The translations under genes and the position numbers were made by a program. The notes under the pieces are model-generated. The model worked only from the letters and a program-made list of their open reading frames with translations, searched no databases and had not been told where the DNA came from. Positions 48,046 to 57,092 of a stretch of DNA of 64,000 nt are shown here, one piece after another (position 1 is the first letter of the stretch; every line of letters starts with the position of its first letter). The stretch is from the NCBI RefSeq assembly GCF_001439845.1, contig NZ_JYLO01000013.1, positions 62,001 through 126,000 of the forward strand, given 5' to 3'. Source of the DNA: Pseudomonas lactis. GTDB taxonomy: Bacteria; Pseudomonadota; Gammaproteobacteria; Pseudomonadales; Pseudomonadaceae.

Positions 48046-48747
48046 CTATGTGTGTGAAGCGGGGGGCAGTCCAGTTGGACTGCCCCTTTTTTTTACCGTG
48101 GGTTCCCAATGCAAAGTGCCAAACAAATAGTCCATCAACGGCAGCACGATGTTGAAGTTACGCCCCTGCATCAGCTCACGACGGTGATGCAAGGCATGCA
48201 GGCGGTGCATCTGGCGAATCCACGGCAGGCGCGCCACCGGGTGTTCGGCAGGCAGGTGTTCGCAGGCATGAAACACTTCGTAGAGCAGGTAACCGAGGAT
48301 CATGCAGCCGGCAAACAACCCGGCAACGTTGGGGCTCAGTTGGCTGAGCAGCCACCAGGCGGGAAGGGTGATGGCCAGGCTGTGCAGCACGATCAGCCAA
48401 GCCGGAAACAGGATGACGCGCCAGTCGCGGGGGCTGTCGTAGGTCATGTGATCGGGGGTAAAGAAGCTGTGGTGATCGCCGGTGTGGCGTGCGTAGAACA
48501 GCCGTGCGAACGCATGTTTGTGGTGGCCCAGATGGCGGTGCACAAGGTAGATGCACAGGTTGAAGAACAGCAGGGTCAGAGGCACGGCCAGCCACTGCAG
48601 GGCGGTGATATCGGCAGTGGACGACCAGGCCAGCGTGATGCAGGCGATGCCGTAGCCAAGCACGAATGCGGCATGCAGCCAGGGGTTGTAACGCGGGCTG
48701 ACGCTTGCGCGGTAACGGTCGCGGAAAGTCTCGGTCGGGTGGGGCAT
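48046..48747 (-). CDS. Fatty acid hydroxylase/sterol desaturase-family membrane enzyme
   Basis: A 233-residue membrane protein of the di-iron hydroxylase superfamily. Its histidine boxes are HRHLGHH (about 71-77), HTGDHH (about 88-93), a lone EVFHACEH and the final HRLHALHH. These histidines bind two irons in the family and oxidise C-H bonds of lipids. About four membrane segments separate them. Substrate unknown. The last 15 codons run through the terminator of the facing gene, so the C-terminal tail (KKRGSPTGLPPASHT) is encoded by the hairpin; an ancestral stop may have been lost. Confidence 0.82.
   Translation of the reverse strand: MPHPTETFRDRYRASVSPRYNPWLHAAFVLGYGIACITLAWSSTADITALQWLAVPLTLLFFNLCIYLVHRHLGHHKHAFARLFYARHTGDHHSFFTPDHMTYDSPRDWRVILFPAWLIVLHSLAITLPAWWLLSQLSPNVAGLFAGCMILGYLLYEVFHACEHLPAEHPVARLPWIRQMHRLHALHHRRELMQGRNFNIVLPLMDYLFGTLHWEPTVKKRGSPTGLPPASHT
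48063..48094 (+). terminator. Rho-independent terminator
   Basis: GGGGCAGTCCA-GT-TGGACTGCCCC followed by eight T (48087-48094), 22 bases after the secreted protein gene. The hairpin lies inside the last codons of the convergent hydroxylase gene. Confidence 0.9.
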
Positions 48748-48834
48748 GGCCGGCTGCTCGCTGTGTTTTTATTTGAGGCTGAGCTTAGTTGGCTTAGGCG
48801 GATGTGCGAGTTTTTACTGGCAACCCTTGCCCCC

Positions 48835-48933
48835 TGTAGGAGCGAGCTTGCTCGCGAAAAATGTCAACGATAACGCGGGCTTCTGAATAAACGCGGCGCC
48901 TGTGAGTTTTTCGCGAGCAAGCTCGCTCCTACA
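48835..48933. repeat. REP pair, TGTAGGAGCGAGC class, with adjoining fragment
   Basis: Inverted TGTAGGAGCGAGCTTGCTCG units flank about 55 bases. Directly after, GGCAAGCCAGCTCCCACA (about 48940-48957) is a half unit of the other REP class. These occupy much of the 328-base gap between the hydroxylase and the transporter operon; the rest holds an operator and promoter. Confidence 0.88.
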
Positions 48934-49020
48934 ACAGGAGGGCAAGCCAGCTCCCACATTTTGATCACTGCCGACCAGTGGAGGCTTGCACAGGTCAGAT
49001 TTACTTGTTAGTTTCTGACA

Positions 49021-49040
49021 AAATGTTAACGATAACATTT
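49021..49040. promoter_or_regulatory. LacI-type operator upstream of the sugar/polyol operon
   Basis: AAATGTTA-ACGA-TAACATTT is a perfect inverted repeat with 8-base arms, 36 bases before the binding-protein start. Its size and the central AACG agree with operators of LacI/GalR-family repressors; the LacI gene at 56030-57034 is the obvious candidate. Confidence 0.65.
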
Positions 49041-49075
49041 GCTCTAAAAATAAAAACAAAACAGAGACCCATGCC

Positions 49076-49999
49076 ATGAAAATGCTCCCCAAAACCCTGT
49101 GTTTACTGGCTGCCAGCATCACCCTGGGCAGCGCGACCCCCGCGTTTGCCGACGCTGCCAAGCCCATCCGCATCGGCGCCTCGTTCCAGGAAATCAACAA
49201 CCCCTATTTCGTCACCATGAAAAACGCCCTGGAAGAAGCCGGCGCCACCATCGGTGCCAAGCTGATCATCACCGACGCCCGCCACGACGTGTCCAAGCAG
49301 GTCAGTGATGTCGAAGACATGCTGCAAAAGGGCATCGACATCCTGTTGATCAACCCCACTGACTCCGTCGGCGTGCAATCGGCCGTCAAGTCGGCCCATG
49401 CTGCCGGCGTCGTAGTGGTGGCGGTGGATGCCCAGGCAGATGGCCCGCTGGATTCGTTCGTCGGCTCGAAGAACTTCGACGCCGGTTTCCAGGCCTGTGA
49501 ATACCTGGCTAAAACCATCGGTGACAAAGGCAATATCGCCATCCTTGACGGCATCGCCGTGGTGCCGATCCTCGAACGTGTACGTGGCTGCAAAGAGGCG
49601 GTGGCCAAGCACCCGGATATCAAGATTGTCAGCATCCAGAACGGCAAGCAGGAGCGTGACCAGGCCCTGACTGTCACCGAAAACATGTTGCAGGCCCAGC
49701 CCACCCTCAAGGGCATTTTCAGCGTGAATGACAATGGCTCCCTCGGCGCACTCTCGGCTATCGAAGCCAGCGGCATGGACGTGAAGCTGGTCAGCGTCGA
49801 CGGCGCGCCGGAAGCGATCAAGGCGATCCAGAAACCCGGCAGCCATTTCATCGCCACCTCGGCCCAGTACCCGCGCGACCAGATCCGCCTCGCCCTGGGC
49901 ATCGCCCTGGCCAAGAAGTGGGGCGCCCAAGTACCGGCCAGCGTGCCGGTGGACATCACCCTGATCGACCAGGCCAAGGCCAAGGACTTCAGCTGGTAA
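49076..49999 (+). CDS. Sugar ABC transporter substrate-binding protein (RbsB-like)
   Basis: A 307-residue periplasmic protein with Sec signal peptide (cleavage after TPAFA). The binding fold is that of ribose-type receptors: IGASFQEINNPYFVTMKNAL at the start, ARHDVSKQVSDVEDML, then LLINPTDSVGV, and KGIFSVNDNGSLGAL near the hinge. It should deliver a sugar or polyol to the permease encoded two genes on. The neighbouring dehydrogenase, kinase and DCXR-like reductase suggest a tetritol or pentitol. It is first in the operon, and a hairpin after it may protect its mRNA. Confidence 0.88.
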   Translation: MKMLPKTLCLLAASITLGSATPAFADAAKPIRIGASFQEINNPYFVTMKNALEEAGATIGAKLIITDARHDVSKQVSDVEDMLQKGIDILLINPTDSVGVQSAVKSAHAAGVVVVAVDAQADGPLDSFVGSKNFDAGFQACEYLAKTIGDKGNIAILDGIAVVPILERVRGCKEAVAKHPDIKIVSIQNGKQERDQALTVTENMLQAQPTLKGIFSVNDNGSLGALSAIEASGMDVKLVSVDGAPEAIKAIQKPGSHFIATSAQYPRDQIRLALGIALAKKWGAQVPASVPVDITLIDQAKAKDFSW

Positions 50000-50007
50000 A
50001 CCCCCCA

Positions 50008-50030
50008 GGCCCCACGCAATGCGTGGGGCC
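50008..50030 (+). terminator. Intercistronic hairpin after the binding-protein gene
   Basis: GGCCCCACGC-AAT-GCGTGGGGCC, 9 bases after the stop. There is no T run, so partial termination or 3'-end protection giving more binding protein than ATPase is likelier than a full stop. Confidence 0.6.
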
Positions 50031-50062
50031 CAGGTCTTCCTTCTGAGTGCGAGGTCGGCGGT

Positions 50063-51571
50063 ATGAGCAGTCTTCTGAAGCTGGAAAACATCTGTAAGCG
50101 TTACCCTGGGGTGCAGGCCCTCAAGGCCATCAACCTGCAAGTGGAGCGTGGCGAAATCCACGCCTTGCTCGGGGAAAATGGCGCGGGCAAATCCACCCTG
50201 ATGAAGATTCTGGGCGGTGTCGAGCATCAGGACGAAGGGCAGATCCTTATCGACGGGCAGGCTCGAACATTTGCGACCTATCGGGATGCGATTGCCGCCG
50301 GGATTGGCATTGTGTTCCAGGAATTCAGCCTGATTCCCTACCTCACGGCGGTAGAAAATATCTTCCTCGGCCATGAGCTGAGCAACCGCTTCGGCCTGTT
50401 GCGCAAACGCGAAATGGCCGAGGCCTCTCAGGCGTTGTTCAAGCGCCTGGGGGTCAGCATTGACCTGCACTGCGCGGTCAAGCACCTGAGCGTGGCCGAG
50501 CAGCAGTTTGTCGAAATCGCCAAGGCCCTGGCCCTGGACGCACGCCTGCTGGTGCTCGATGAGCCGACCGCGACGCTGACCCCCAGTGAGGCCGAGTTGC
50601 TGTTTGACATCATGCGCGAACTCAAGCGCCAGGGCGTGGCGGTGATTTTTATCTCGCACCACCTGGAAGAGATTTTCCAGGTCTGCGACCGTATCAGCGT
50701 GCTGCGCGACGGCGGCAATGCAGGCGTCACCGAGGTGGCCGACAGCGACATCGACCGCCTGGTCGAGATGATGGTCGGCCGCCGCCTGGAATGCAGTTTT
50801 CCGCCCAAACCCAGCGGCGAACGCGGCCCGTTGCTGCTGGAAGTCAAGGACATCCAACTGGTGCGCAACGGCCCCCACAACCGTTTCAATGTGCACAAAG
50901 GCGAGATCCTGGGCTTCGCCGGCCTGGTGGGTTCGGGCCGCACCGAGCTGGCCCTGGGCATGATGGGCGCGTTGCCCACGGTGAGCAAAGACGTGTGGCT
51001 GCGCGGGCAAAAAGTCAGCCTCGATGACCCGGCCCAAGCCCTGGCCCACGGCATCGGCCTGCTCCCCGAAAGTCGCAAGAGCGAAGGGCTGATCACCGCC
51101 TTCAGCATTCGCGAAAATATCTCGCTGAACAATTTGCCCAAGTATCAGAACGCCTCGGGCCTGATCGACAAGGCCAAGGAATGCGCCAGCGTCGAAGCGC
51201 TGATGCGCCAGCTGTCGATCAAGGCACCCAGTGGCGAAAGCCTTGTGGTGAACCTCAGCGGCGGCAACCAGCAAAAAGTCGTGATCGCCCGCTGGATCAA
51301 CCACCACTGCGACGTACTGGTGTTCGACGAACCCACACGCGGCATCGACGTGGGGGCCAAGGCGCAGATCTACGCGTTGATGCGCAGCCTCACCGAACAG
51401 GGCTACGCGATCATCATGATTTCCTCCGAGCTGCCCGAAGTCATCGGCATGTGCGACCGCGTCGCCGTGTTCCACAAGGGCGCCATCGTCAAAGTACTGG
51501 AAGCGTCCGCCGTCAATCCTCAAGAGGTCATGCGCCATGCAACAGGGGGCTCAAGTGAATACGTCCATTAA
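50063..51571 (+). CDS. Sugar ABC transporter ATP-binding protein (RbsA-like)
   Basis: A 502-residue ATPase with two ABC domains, as usual for ribose-type importers. The first has [24 protein letters not shown] and [12 protein letters not shown]; the second has a degenerate Walker A (GLVGSGRTE), [14 protein letters not shown] and [17 protein letters not shown]. The degenerate second P-loop is normal for RbsA/MglA proteins. It is followed by the permease gene, whose likely start lies 35 bases inside this gene. Confidence 0.9.
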   Translation: MSSLLKLENICKRYPGVQALKAINLQVERGEIHALLGENGAGKSTLMKILGGVEHQDEGQILIDGQARTFATYRDAIAAGIGIVFQEFSLIPYLTAVENIFLGHELSNRFGLLRKREMAEASQALFKRLGVSIDLHCAVKHLSVAEQQFVEIAKALALDARLLVLDEPTATLTPSEAELLFDIMRELKRQGVAVIFISHHLEEIFQVCDRISVLRDGGNAGVTEVADSDIDRLVEMMVGRRLECSFPPKPSGERGPLLLEVKDIQLVRNGPHNRFNVHKGEILGFAGLVGSGRTELALGMMGALPTVSKDVWLRGQKVSLDDPAQALAHGIGLLPESRKSEGLITAFSIRENISLNNLPKYQNASGLIDKAKECASVEALMRQLSIKAPSGESLVVNLSGGNQQKVVIARWINHHCDVLVFDEPTRGIDVGAKAQIYALMRSLTEQGYAIIMISSELPEVIGMCDRVAVFHKGAIVKVLEASAVNPQEVMRHATGGSSEYVH

Positions 51572-52529
51572 CACCGCCGGCACCGGCCGGTTGCGCCTGA
51601 ACCTGGCGCGGCTGCTGCGCTCGCCCGCGTTTTATCCCTTTGTCGGGCTGGTGGTGGTGACCCTGGTGATGATCCTCGCCAGCGACACCTTCCTCACCGC
51701 CAGCAACCTCTCCAACATCGCCCGCCAGGTGTCGATCAACGCCATCATCGCGGTGGGCATGACCTGCGTGATTCTCACCGGCGGTATCGACTTGTCGGTG
51801 GGGCCGGTGATGGCGTTGTCCGGCACCTTGACCGCCGGGCTGATGGTCGCCGGGTTGCCGCCGGGCCTGGCGATTGGCGTCGGGCTACTAGTGGGCGTGG
51901 CCTTCGGCATCGGCAACGGACTGTTCGTGGCGTACCTGCATATGCCGCCGATCATCGTCACCCTGGCGACCATGGGCATCGCCCGTGGGTTCGGGCTGAT
52001 GTACACCGACGGCTACCCGATTTCCGGCTTGCCAGAGTGGTTCGCGTTCTTCGGTCGCGCCAGTGTGTTTGGCCTGCAGGTGCCGATCCTGATCATGCTG
52101 CTCACTTACCTCGCGGCCTACGTGCTGCTGCAGCACACCCGTATCGGCCGCTACATCTACGCCATCGGTGGCAATGAAGAAGCGGTGCGCTTGTCCGGGG
52201 TGCGTGCGGCGCGTTTCAAGCTGCTGGTGTATGGCATCAGCGGCTTCACCGCTGCGATTGCCGGGCTGGTGCTTACCTCGCGCTTGATGAGCGGCCAGCC
52301 GAATGCCGGTGTGTCGTTCGAACTCGATGCGATTGCCGCCGTGGTGCTGGGTGGCGCGTCGATTGCCGGCGGCCGCGGAGTGATCATCGGCACTTTGCTC
52401 GGCGCCATGCTGCTGGGCGTGTTGAACAACGGTTTGAACATGCTTGGCGTGTCGCCCTACGTGCAGAGCGTAATCAAGGGCGGGATCATTTTGCTGGCGA
52501 TTTTTATCAGCCGTCAGCGCCATCGTTAA
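51537..52529 (+). CDS. Sugar ABC transporter permease (RbsC-like)
   Basis: A 330-residue permease with about eight to ten membrane segments and family patterns [40 protein letters not shown] and [19 protein letters not shown] with its flanks. ATG at 51537 has AGAGGT 8 bases upstream and overlaps the ATPase gene by 35 bases; a GTG at 51555 with GGGGG upstream is an alternative. Forms the membrane channel with two copies per transporter. Confidence 0.9.
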   Translation: MQQGAQVNTSINTAGTGRLRLNLARLLRSPAFYPFVGLVVVTLVMILASDTFLTASNLSNIARQVSINAIIAVGMTCVILTGGIDLSVGPVMALSGTLTAGLMVAGLPPGLAIGVGLLVGVAFGIGNGLFVAYLHMPPIIVTLATMGIARGFGLMYTDGYPISGLPEWFAFFGRASVFGLQVPILIMLLTYLAAYVLLQHTRIGRYIYAIGGNEEAVRLSGVRAARFKLLVYGISGFTAAIAGLVLTSRLMSGQPNAGVSFELDAIAAVVLGGASIAGGRGVIIGTLLGAMLLGVLNNGLNMLGVSPYVQSVIKGGIILLAIFISRQRHR

Positions 52530-52554
52530 TACCTCACTACACAGGACCGAACAC

Positions 52555-53634
52555 ATGGACAAGCACACTCACATGCAAGCCGTCGTCTGCCACGGCCCGA
52601 AAGACTACCGCCTGGAGCGCATCGGCAAACCCCAGGCGCGTGCCAATGAGCTGGTGATCCGTATCGCCGCCTGCGGCATCTGCGCCAGTGACTGCAAGTG
52701 CCACTCGGGCGCGGCGATGTTCTGGGGCGGCGACAACCCCTGGGTCAAGGCGCCGGTAGTACCGGGCCACGAATTTTTCGGCTACGTGGTCGAAGCCGGC
52801 GAGGGCGCCGAGGAGCACTTTGAGGTCAAGGTCGGTGACAAGGTCATCGCCGAACAGATCGTGCCGTGTGGCAAGTGCCGCTTCTGCAAATCAGGCAAAT
52901 ACTGGATGTGCGAAGTGCACAACATCTTCGGCTTCCAGCGCGAAGTGGCCGAAGGCGGCATGGCCCAGTACATGCGTATTCCCAAGACCGCCATCGTGCA
53001 CAAGATCCCCGAATCGGTGTCCCTTGAAGACTCGGCGCTGGTGGAGCCGATGGCCTGCTCGATCCATACCGTCAACCGTGGCGATATCCAGCTCGACGAC
53101 GTGGTGGTGATTGCCGGTGCGGGCACGCTGGGCCTGTGCATGGTCCAGGTAGCCGCCCTGAAGACCCCGAAAAAACTGGTGGTGATCGACATGGTCGACG
53201 AGCGCCTGGAACTGGCGAAAAAGTTCGGCGCCGATGTGGTGATCAACCCCGCCCGTGACAACGCCCGCGAGATCATCAACGGCCTTACGGAGAATTACGG
53301 CTGCGACGTCTACATCGAAACCACCGGCGTCCCGGCCGGCGTCACCCAGGGCCTGGACCTGATCCGCAAGCTCGGGCGCTTTGTCGAGTTCAGCGTGTTT
53401 GGCGCCGAGACCAGCGTGGACTGGTCGATCATCGGCGACCGTAAGGAGCTGGACGTGCGCGGCGCGCACCTAGGCCCGTATTGCTACCCGATCGCCATCG
53501 ACCTGTTCGAGCGTGGCCTGGTCACTTCCCAAGGCATCGTCACCCATGATTTCCCGCTGGACGACTGGGCCGAGGCGTTTGAACTGGCCAATTCGACCAA
53601 GTCGATCAAGGTGCTGTTGAAGCCGGTGCTCTGA
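52555..53634 (+). CDS. Zinc-dependent polyol dehydrogenase (erythritol/L-threitol dehydrogenase-like)
   Basis: A 359-residue medium-chain dehydrogenase. The catalytic zinc site shows in CGICASDCKCHSG and PGHEFFG; four cysteines of the structural zinc are in CGKCRFCKSGKYWMC; the NAD fold has GAGTLGLCMVQ and then VIDMVDERLEL, with the Asp that favours NAD. The pattern AVVCHGPKDYRLE at the start and GAAMFWGGDNPWV resemble EltD of mycobacteria, which oxidises erythritol and L-threitol to erythrulose. The start at 52555 has AGGA 8 bases upstream. It follows the transporter genes and is one base from the kinase gene. Confidence 0.82.
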   Translation: MDKHTHMQAVVCHGPKDYRLERIGKPQARANELVIRIAACGICASDCKCHSGAAMFWGGDNPWVKAPVVPGHEFFGYVVEAGEGAEEHFEVKVGDKVIAEQIVPCGKCRFCKSGKYWMCEVHNIFGFQREVAEGGMAQYMRIPKTAIVHKIPESVSLEDSALVEPMACSIHTVNRGDIQLDDVVVIAGAGTLGLCMVQVAALKTPKKLVVIDMVDERLELAKKFGADVVINPARDNAREIINGLTENYGCDVYIETTGVPAGVTQGLDLIRKLGRFVEFSVFGAETSVDWSIIGDRKELDVRGAHLGPYCYPIAIDLFERGLVTSQGIVTHDFPLDDWAEAFELANSTKSIKVLLKPVL

Positions 53635-53635
53635 G

Positions 53636-55168
53636 ATGGACTACGTCATCGGTGTAGACATTGGCACCCAAAGCACCAAGGCGCTGCTCGTGGATGCCCA
53701 GGGCACGATCATCGCCCAGCACAGCCACGGCTACCGGGTGGACACCCCGAAAGTGCGCTGGGCCGAGCAGTGGCCGCAGGTGTGGCTGGATGCCGTCCAA
53801 ACCTGCGTGGCCCAGTGCATGGCCAAGGCCGGGGTGCCGGCGCCGCAGGTCAAGGCGCTGTGCATCAGCAGTTTGTACGGTGGTTCGGGCATTGCCGTGG
53901 ATGCGCAGATGACGCCGCTGCACCCGTGCCTGATCTGGATGGACCGCCGCGCCGGCGAGCAGGTGGCCTGGGTGCGCGAGCGCGTGGACCTGGAGCGCTT
54001 GTTCGCCATCACCGGCAACTCGGTAGACAGCTACTACGGCTTCACCAAAATGCTCTGGCTCAAGCAGCACCAACCGCAGGTGTGGGCGGATACCCGCTAC
54101 CTGTTACCGCCCAACAGCTACATCAACTGGTGCCTGACCGGCGAGTTGGCGGTGGACCACAGCAGCGCCGGGAATATCGGTGGTGTCTACGACGTGGCGG
54201 CGCGCAACTGGTCAGGCGAGATGCTGGAGGCGTTGGGTATCGCGCAGTCGATGATGCCCGAGCGGTTGCTGTATTCCGGCGAGGTGGTGGGTGGTTTGCT
54301 TGCAGACTGGGCCGCCCGCCTGGGTTTGCAGGCGGGCACGCAGATCCTCGCTGGGGGCGTGGACGCGGCCATGGCGACCCTGGCGGCGGGTGTCACTCAG
54401 CCAGGTAATCATGTGGCGATGATCGGCACCAGCATGTGCTGGGGCTACCTGAACCAGCAGGTGGATGCGCGCCATGGTTTGGTGAGCATGCCCCATGTCT
54501 ACAACGGCCACCACGACCTGTACATCTTCGGCGGTGCGATCACCGCCGGGGCCTCGGTCAGCTGGTTTCGCGAGCAGTTCTGCCAGGCCGAAGAACAGCA
54601 GGCCCAGGCCACGGGGCAAGACAGCCTGGCACTGTTGGAGCAGAGCGCGATGAATATTCCGGCCGGCAGCGAAGGCGTGGTGTTTTTGCCTTACCTGATG
54701 GGCGAGCGCAGCCCGGTATGGGATGACCGCGCTAGCGGCAGTTTTGTCGGGCTCAACCTCTACCACAGCCGCTTTCACCTGTACCGCGCGGTGCTGGAGG
54801 GCGTGAGTTTTGCCCTGCGCCACAATATCGAAGCGGGTACTCAAGGCGCGCACTCCCTGGACCCACGCCTGATTGTGGTGGGCGGGGCGAGCCATTCGGA
54901 CCTTTGGATGCAGATCATCGCCGATGTCACACGCTACCCGGTGTACACCATCGTCCAGGAGGTAGAAGCGGCCTTGGGCGCGGCGTTGCTGGCGGCGCAT
55001 ACCGTGGGGCTGGTGAGTGATGGGCAGATGGACACCGGCTGGGTGCAGTTGCAACTGCGGGCGCAGCCCAAGCGGGAGAATGTCATGACCTATGACCGGG
55101 CGTTTGCCGAGTACCTGAAGCTGTACCCGGCTCTGAAACCGATCATGCACAACCTGCAAACCACCTGA
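53636..55168 (+). CDS. FGGY-family carbohydrate kinase
   Basis: A 510-residue kinase with the N-terminal phosphate-binding motif GVDIGTQSTKALLVD, SSLYGGSGIAVD, and the C-terminal domain with catalytic Asp in AGGVDAAMATLAAG and VGGASHSDLWMQIIAD. FGGY kinases phosphorylate sugars and polyols such as xylulose, ribulose, glycerol and erythrulose. Coming one base after a polyol dehydrogenase it should phosphorylate that enzyme's ketose product. No aldolase or epimerase is in the operon. Confidence 0.87.
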   Translation: MDYVIGVDIGTQSTKALLVDAQGTIIAQHSHGYRVDTPKVRWAEQWPQVWLDAVQTCVAQCMAKAGVPAPQVKALCISSLYGGSGIAVDAQMTPLHPCLIWMDRRAGEQVAWVRERVDLERLFAITGNSVDSYYGFTKMLWLKQHQPQVWADTRYLLPPNSYINWCLTGELAVDHSSAGNIGGVYDVAARNWSGEMLEALGIAQSMMPERLLYSGEVVGGLLADWAARLGLQAGTQILAGGVDAAMATLAAGVTQPGNHVAMIGTSMCWGYLNQQVDARHGLVSMPHVYNGHHDLYIFGGAITAGASVSWFREQFCQAEEQQAQATGQDSLALLEQSAMNIPAGSEGVVFLPYLMGERSPVWDDRASGSFVGLNLYHSRFHLYRAVLEGVSFALRHNIEAGTQGAHSLDPRLIVVGGASHSDLWMQIIADVTRYPVYTIVQEVEAALGAALLAAHTVGLVSDGQMDTGWVQLQLRAQPKRENVMTYDRAFAEYLKLYPALKPIMHNLQTT

Positions 55169-55186
55169 TTCAACACGGTCCAGAAA

Positions 55187-55275
55187 TGTGGGAGCTGGCT
55201 TGCCTGCGATAGCGGTGTATCAGCACCCGATAAGGAGACTGATACTCCGCTATCGCAGGCAAGCCAGCTCCCACA
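55187..55275. repeat. REP pair, GTGGGAGCTGGC class
   Basis: Inverted copies of TGTGGGAGCTGGCTTGCC enclose about 40 bases in the 139-base gap between the kinase and the DCXR-like gene, inside the operon. Confidence 0.9.
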
Positions 55276-55307
55276 GTGGATCTTCATTGGTTTTGAGATC
55301 TTTATTT

Positions 55308-56033
55308 ATGACCACTACCTTCGACTTCTCTCACCGGCGCATCCTCGTCACCGGTGCCAGCAGCGGCATCGGTCGCGAAATTGCCCAGCAACTGATCGCC
55401 AGCGGCGCCGAAGTCTTCGCCCTCGGTCGCGACGCCCAAGCCTTGGCGGCATTGGGTTGCCACACCTTGTGCGTGGACATCGCTGACAACATCACCCTCG
55501 ACGAAGCCCTGCAAGCTTTGCCGCCCCTGCACGGCCTGGTCAATTGCGCCGGGATTTCACGCCTGGAACCCGCCGCCGCTATCAGCGCCAGCGCCTTCGA
55601 TCAGGTGATGAACGTCAACGCCCGCGCCGCTGCGCAAGTGGCCAGCCGGGTCGCGGCGAAGATGATTGAGGCGAACATGGCGGGCAGCATCGTCAACGTC
55701 TCCAGCCAGGCGTCGTTGGTGGCGCTGGACGATCACCTGAGCTACTGCGCTTCCAAGGCCGCGCTGGATGCAATCACCCGTGTGCAATGCGCCGAGTGGG
55801 GCCGTTTTGGCATACGCGTCAACAGCGTCAACCCCACCGTGACCTTGACGCCGATGGCAACCATGGCCTGGTCCGACCCGGCCAAGCGCGACCCGGCGCT
55901 GGCTGCGATTCCGTTGGGGCGTTTTGCGCAACCGGCGGAAGTGGCGCTGCCGGTGCTGTTCCTGCTCAGCGACGCGGCGAGCATGATCAGTGGCGTCAGC
56001 CTGCCGGTGGACGGCGGCTACACCAGCCGCTAG
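55308..56033 (+). CDS. DCXR-like short-chain dehydrogenase (L-xylulose reductase family)
   Basis: A 241-residue SDR. It has TGASSGIG for cofactor binding, the NCAG motif (LVNCAGIS), Ser in NVSSQASL and Tyr-Lys in YCASKAA. The stretch NPTVTLTPMATMAWSDPAK is very like the corresponding part of mammalian L-xylulose reductase (DCXR), which interconverts L-xylulose and xylitol with NADP(H). The GRDAQAL motif after the second strand also suggests NADP(H). Together with the dehydrogenase and kinase this gives a set for interconverting polyol and ketose. It ends 4 bases into the convergent LacI gene. Confidence 0.82.
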   Translation: MTTTFDFSHRRILVTGASSGIGREIAQQLIASGAEVFALGRDAQALAALGCHTLCVDIADNITLDEALQALPPLHGLVNCAGISRLEPAAAISASAFDQVMNVNARAAAQVASRVAAKMIEANMAGSIVNVSSQASLVALDDHLSYCASKAALDAITRVQCAEWGRFGIRVNSVNPTVTLTPMATMAWSDPAKRDPALAAIPLGRFAQPAEVALPVLFLLSDAASMISGVSLPVDGGYTSR

Positions 56034-57034
56034 CCGTTTTCCAGCTGCCCGGCGATGACCACTTTATCCCGTGGCTTGTACGGGTCTTGCAGGCGGTCGA
56101 GCAGCAGGCGCACCGCACTGCTGCCGGCCAGGGACGCGTCATGGGCCACGCAGGCGATGGGCACGCCAAAGATATCGGCGAAGGGCAGGCGGTCGATGCC
56201 GCAGATGGTCAGGCTGTCATGGGCAATGTTGTGCATGCGTAACGCGCGCAGGGCGCCCAGGGTGATCAACTGGTTGAAACCCATGATCGCGTCCGGCGCC
56301 GAGTGTGCGGCCAGGTAGTCGAGGGTATGCAGGTAAGCCGGCATCAGCGTGTAGTCACCCGCCTGCACCTCGACCTGAATGTCGGGGTGTTCGGCCAGCA
56401 CTTCCCGCAGGCCTTTGAGGCGCTCCACGCTGATGCGCGAGTGCTCGGGGCCGGTCAGCACCAGCAGGCGCTTGAGGTTGGGCGTTTGGCGTAACAGGTA
56501 GTGCGCGGCTTGCAAGCCGCTGTGGTAGTTGTCGAGCACCACACGGCTGAACGGGCTGTCGTGGATGGTGCGATCGAGCAGCACCACCGGGGTCTTGCCG
56601 TTGCTCAGGCGCTCCAGATAGTCGGGTTGGTAGCTCGGTTCATCGGAGACCGGCGAGAGGATGATCCCCGCCACGCGATACCCCAGCAGGGTATCCACCG
56701 CCTTGCTTTCCAATTCCTCCAGCTCATCGGTGTCCACCAGCATGATGGTGTAGCCGTGCTTTTTCGCCTCGCGGGAAATCGCCTTGATCATCTCGCTGTA
56801 GAACGGGTTGTCCACCGAAGCGGTGATGACCCCGATGATCAGGCTTTCACTGCGCTTTAGCCCACGGGCGAAGGCGTTGGGCACGTAGTCCAGCTCGCGT
56901 GCCACTTCCAGAATGCGCGCCAGGGTGGCGGGTTTGACCAGGTCGGGTTTGCTCAAGGCCCGGGACACCGTAATGGTGGTCATGCCGACCCGTTTGGCAA
57001 TGTCGCTGATGGTGACGGACTTTTTCTTGTTCAT
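56030..57034 (-). CDS. LacI-family repressor of the sugar/polyol operon
   Basis: A 334-residue regulator with a LacI helix-turn-helix at the N-terminus (TISDIAKRVGMTTITVSRAL), the hinge helix (LDYVPNAFARGLKR) and a periplasmic-binding-protein-like sensor domain (IIGVITASVDNPFYSEMI and GYRVAGIILSPVSD). The start at 57034 (MNKKKS) fits the family; a frame 8 codons longer is open. Its only nearby palindromic target is 49021-49040, before the transporter operon. The gene is convergent with the SDR gene and overlaps it by 4 bases. Confidence 0.88.
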   Translation of the reverse strand: MNKKKSVTISDIAKRVGMTTITVSRALSKPDLVKPATLARILEVARELDYVPNAFARGLKRSESLIIGVITASVDNPFYSEMIKAISREAKKHGYTIMLVDTDELEELESKAVDTLLGYRVAGIILSPVSDEPSYQPDYLERLSNGKTPVVLLDRTIHDSPFSRVVLDNYHSGLQAAHYLLRQTPNLKRLLVLTGPEHSRISVERLKGLREVLAEHPDIQVEVQAGDYTLMPAYLHTLDYLAAHSAPDAIMGFNQLITLGALRALRMHNIAHDSLTICGIDRLPFADIFGVPIACVAHDASLAGSSAVRLLLDRLQDPYKPRDKVVIAGQLENG

Positions 57035-57092
57035 CGGTAAGGCTGCGAGGGGAAACACCAGCAGGCTAGCATGTGCGCAGATGTAGAGTGAT

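Noticed and set aside
49103-51538. An 811-codon open frame on the minus strand opposite the binding-protein and ATPase genes
   Set aside because: It is antisense to two clear ABC transporter genes, has no ribosome binding site and no recognisable domain. High-GC codon use keeps the opposite frame open.
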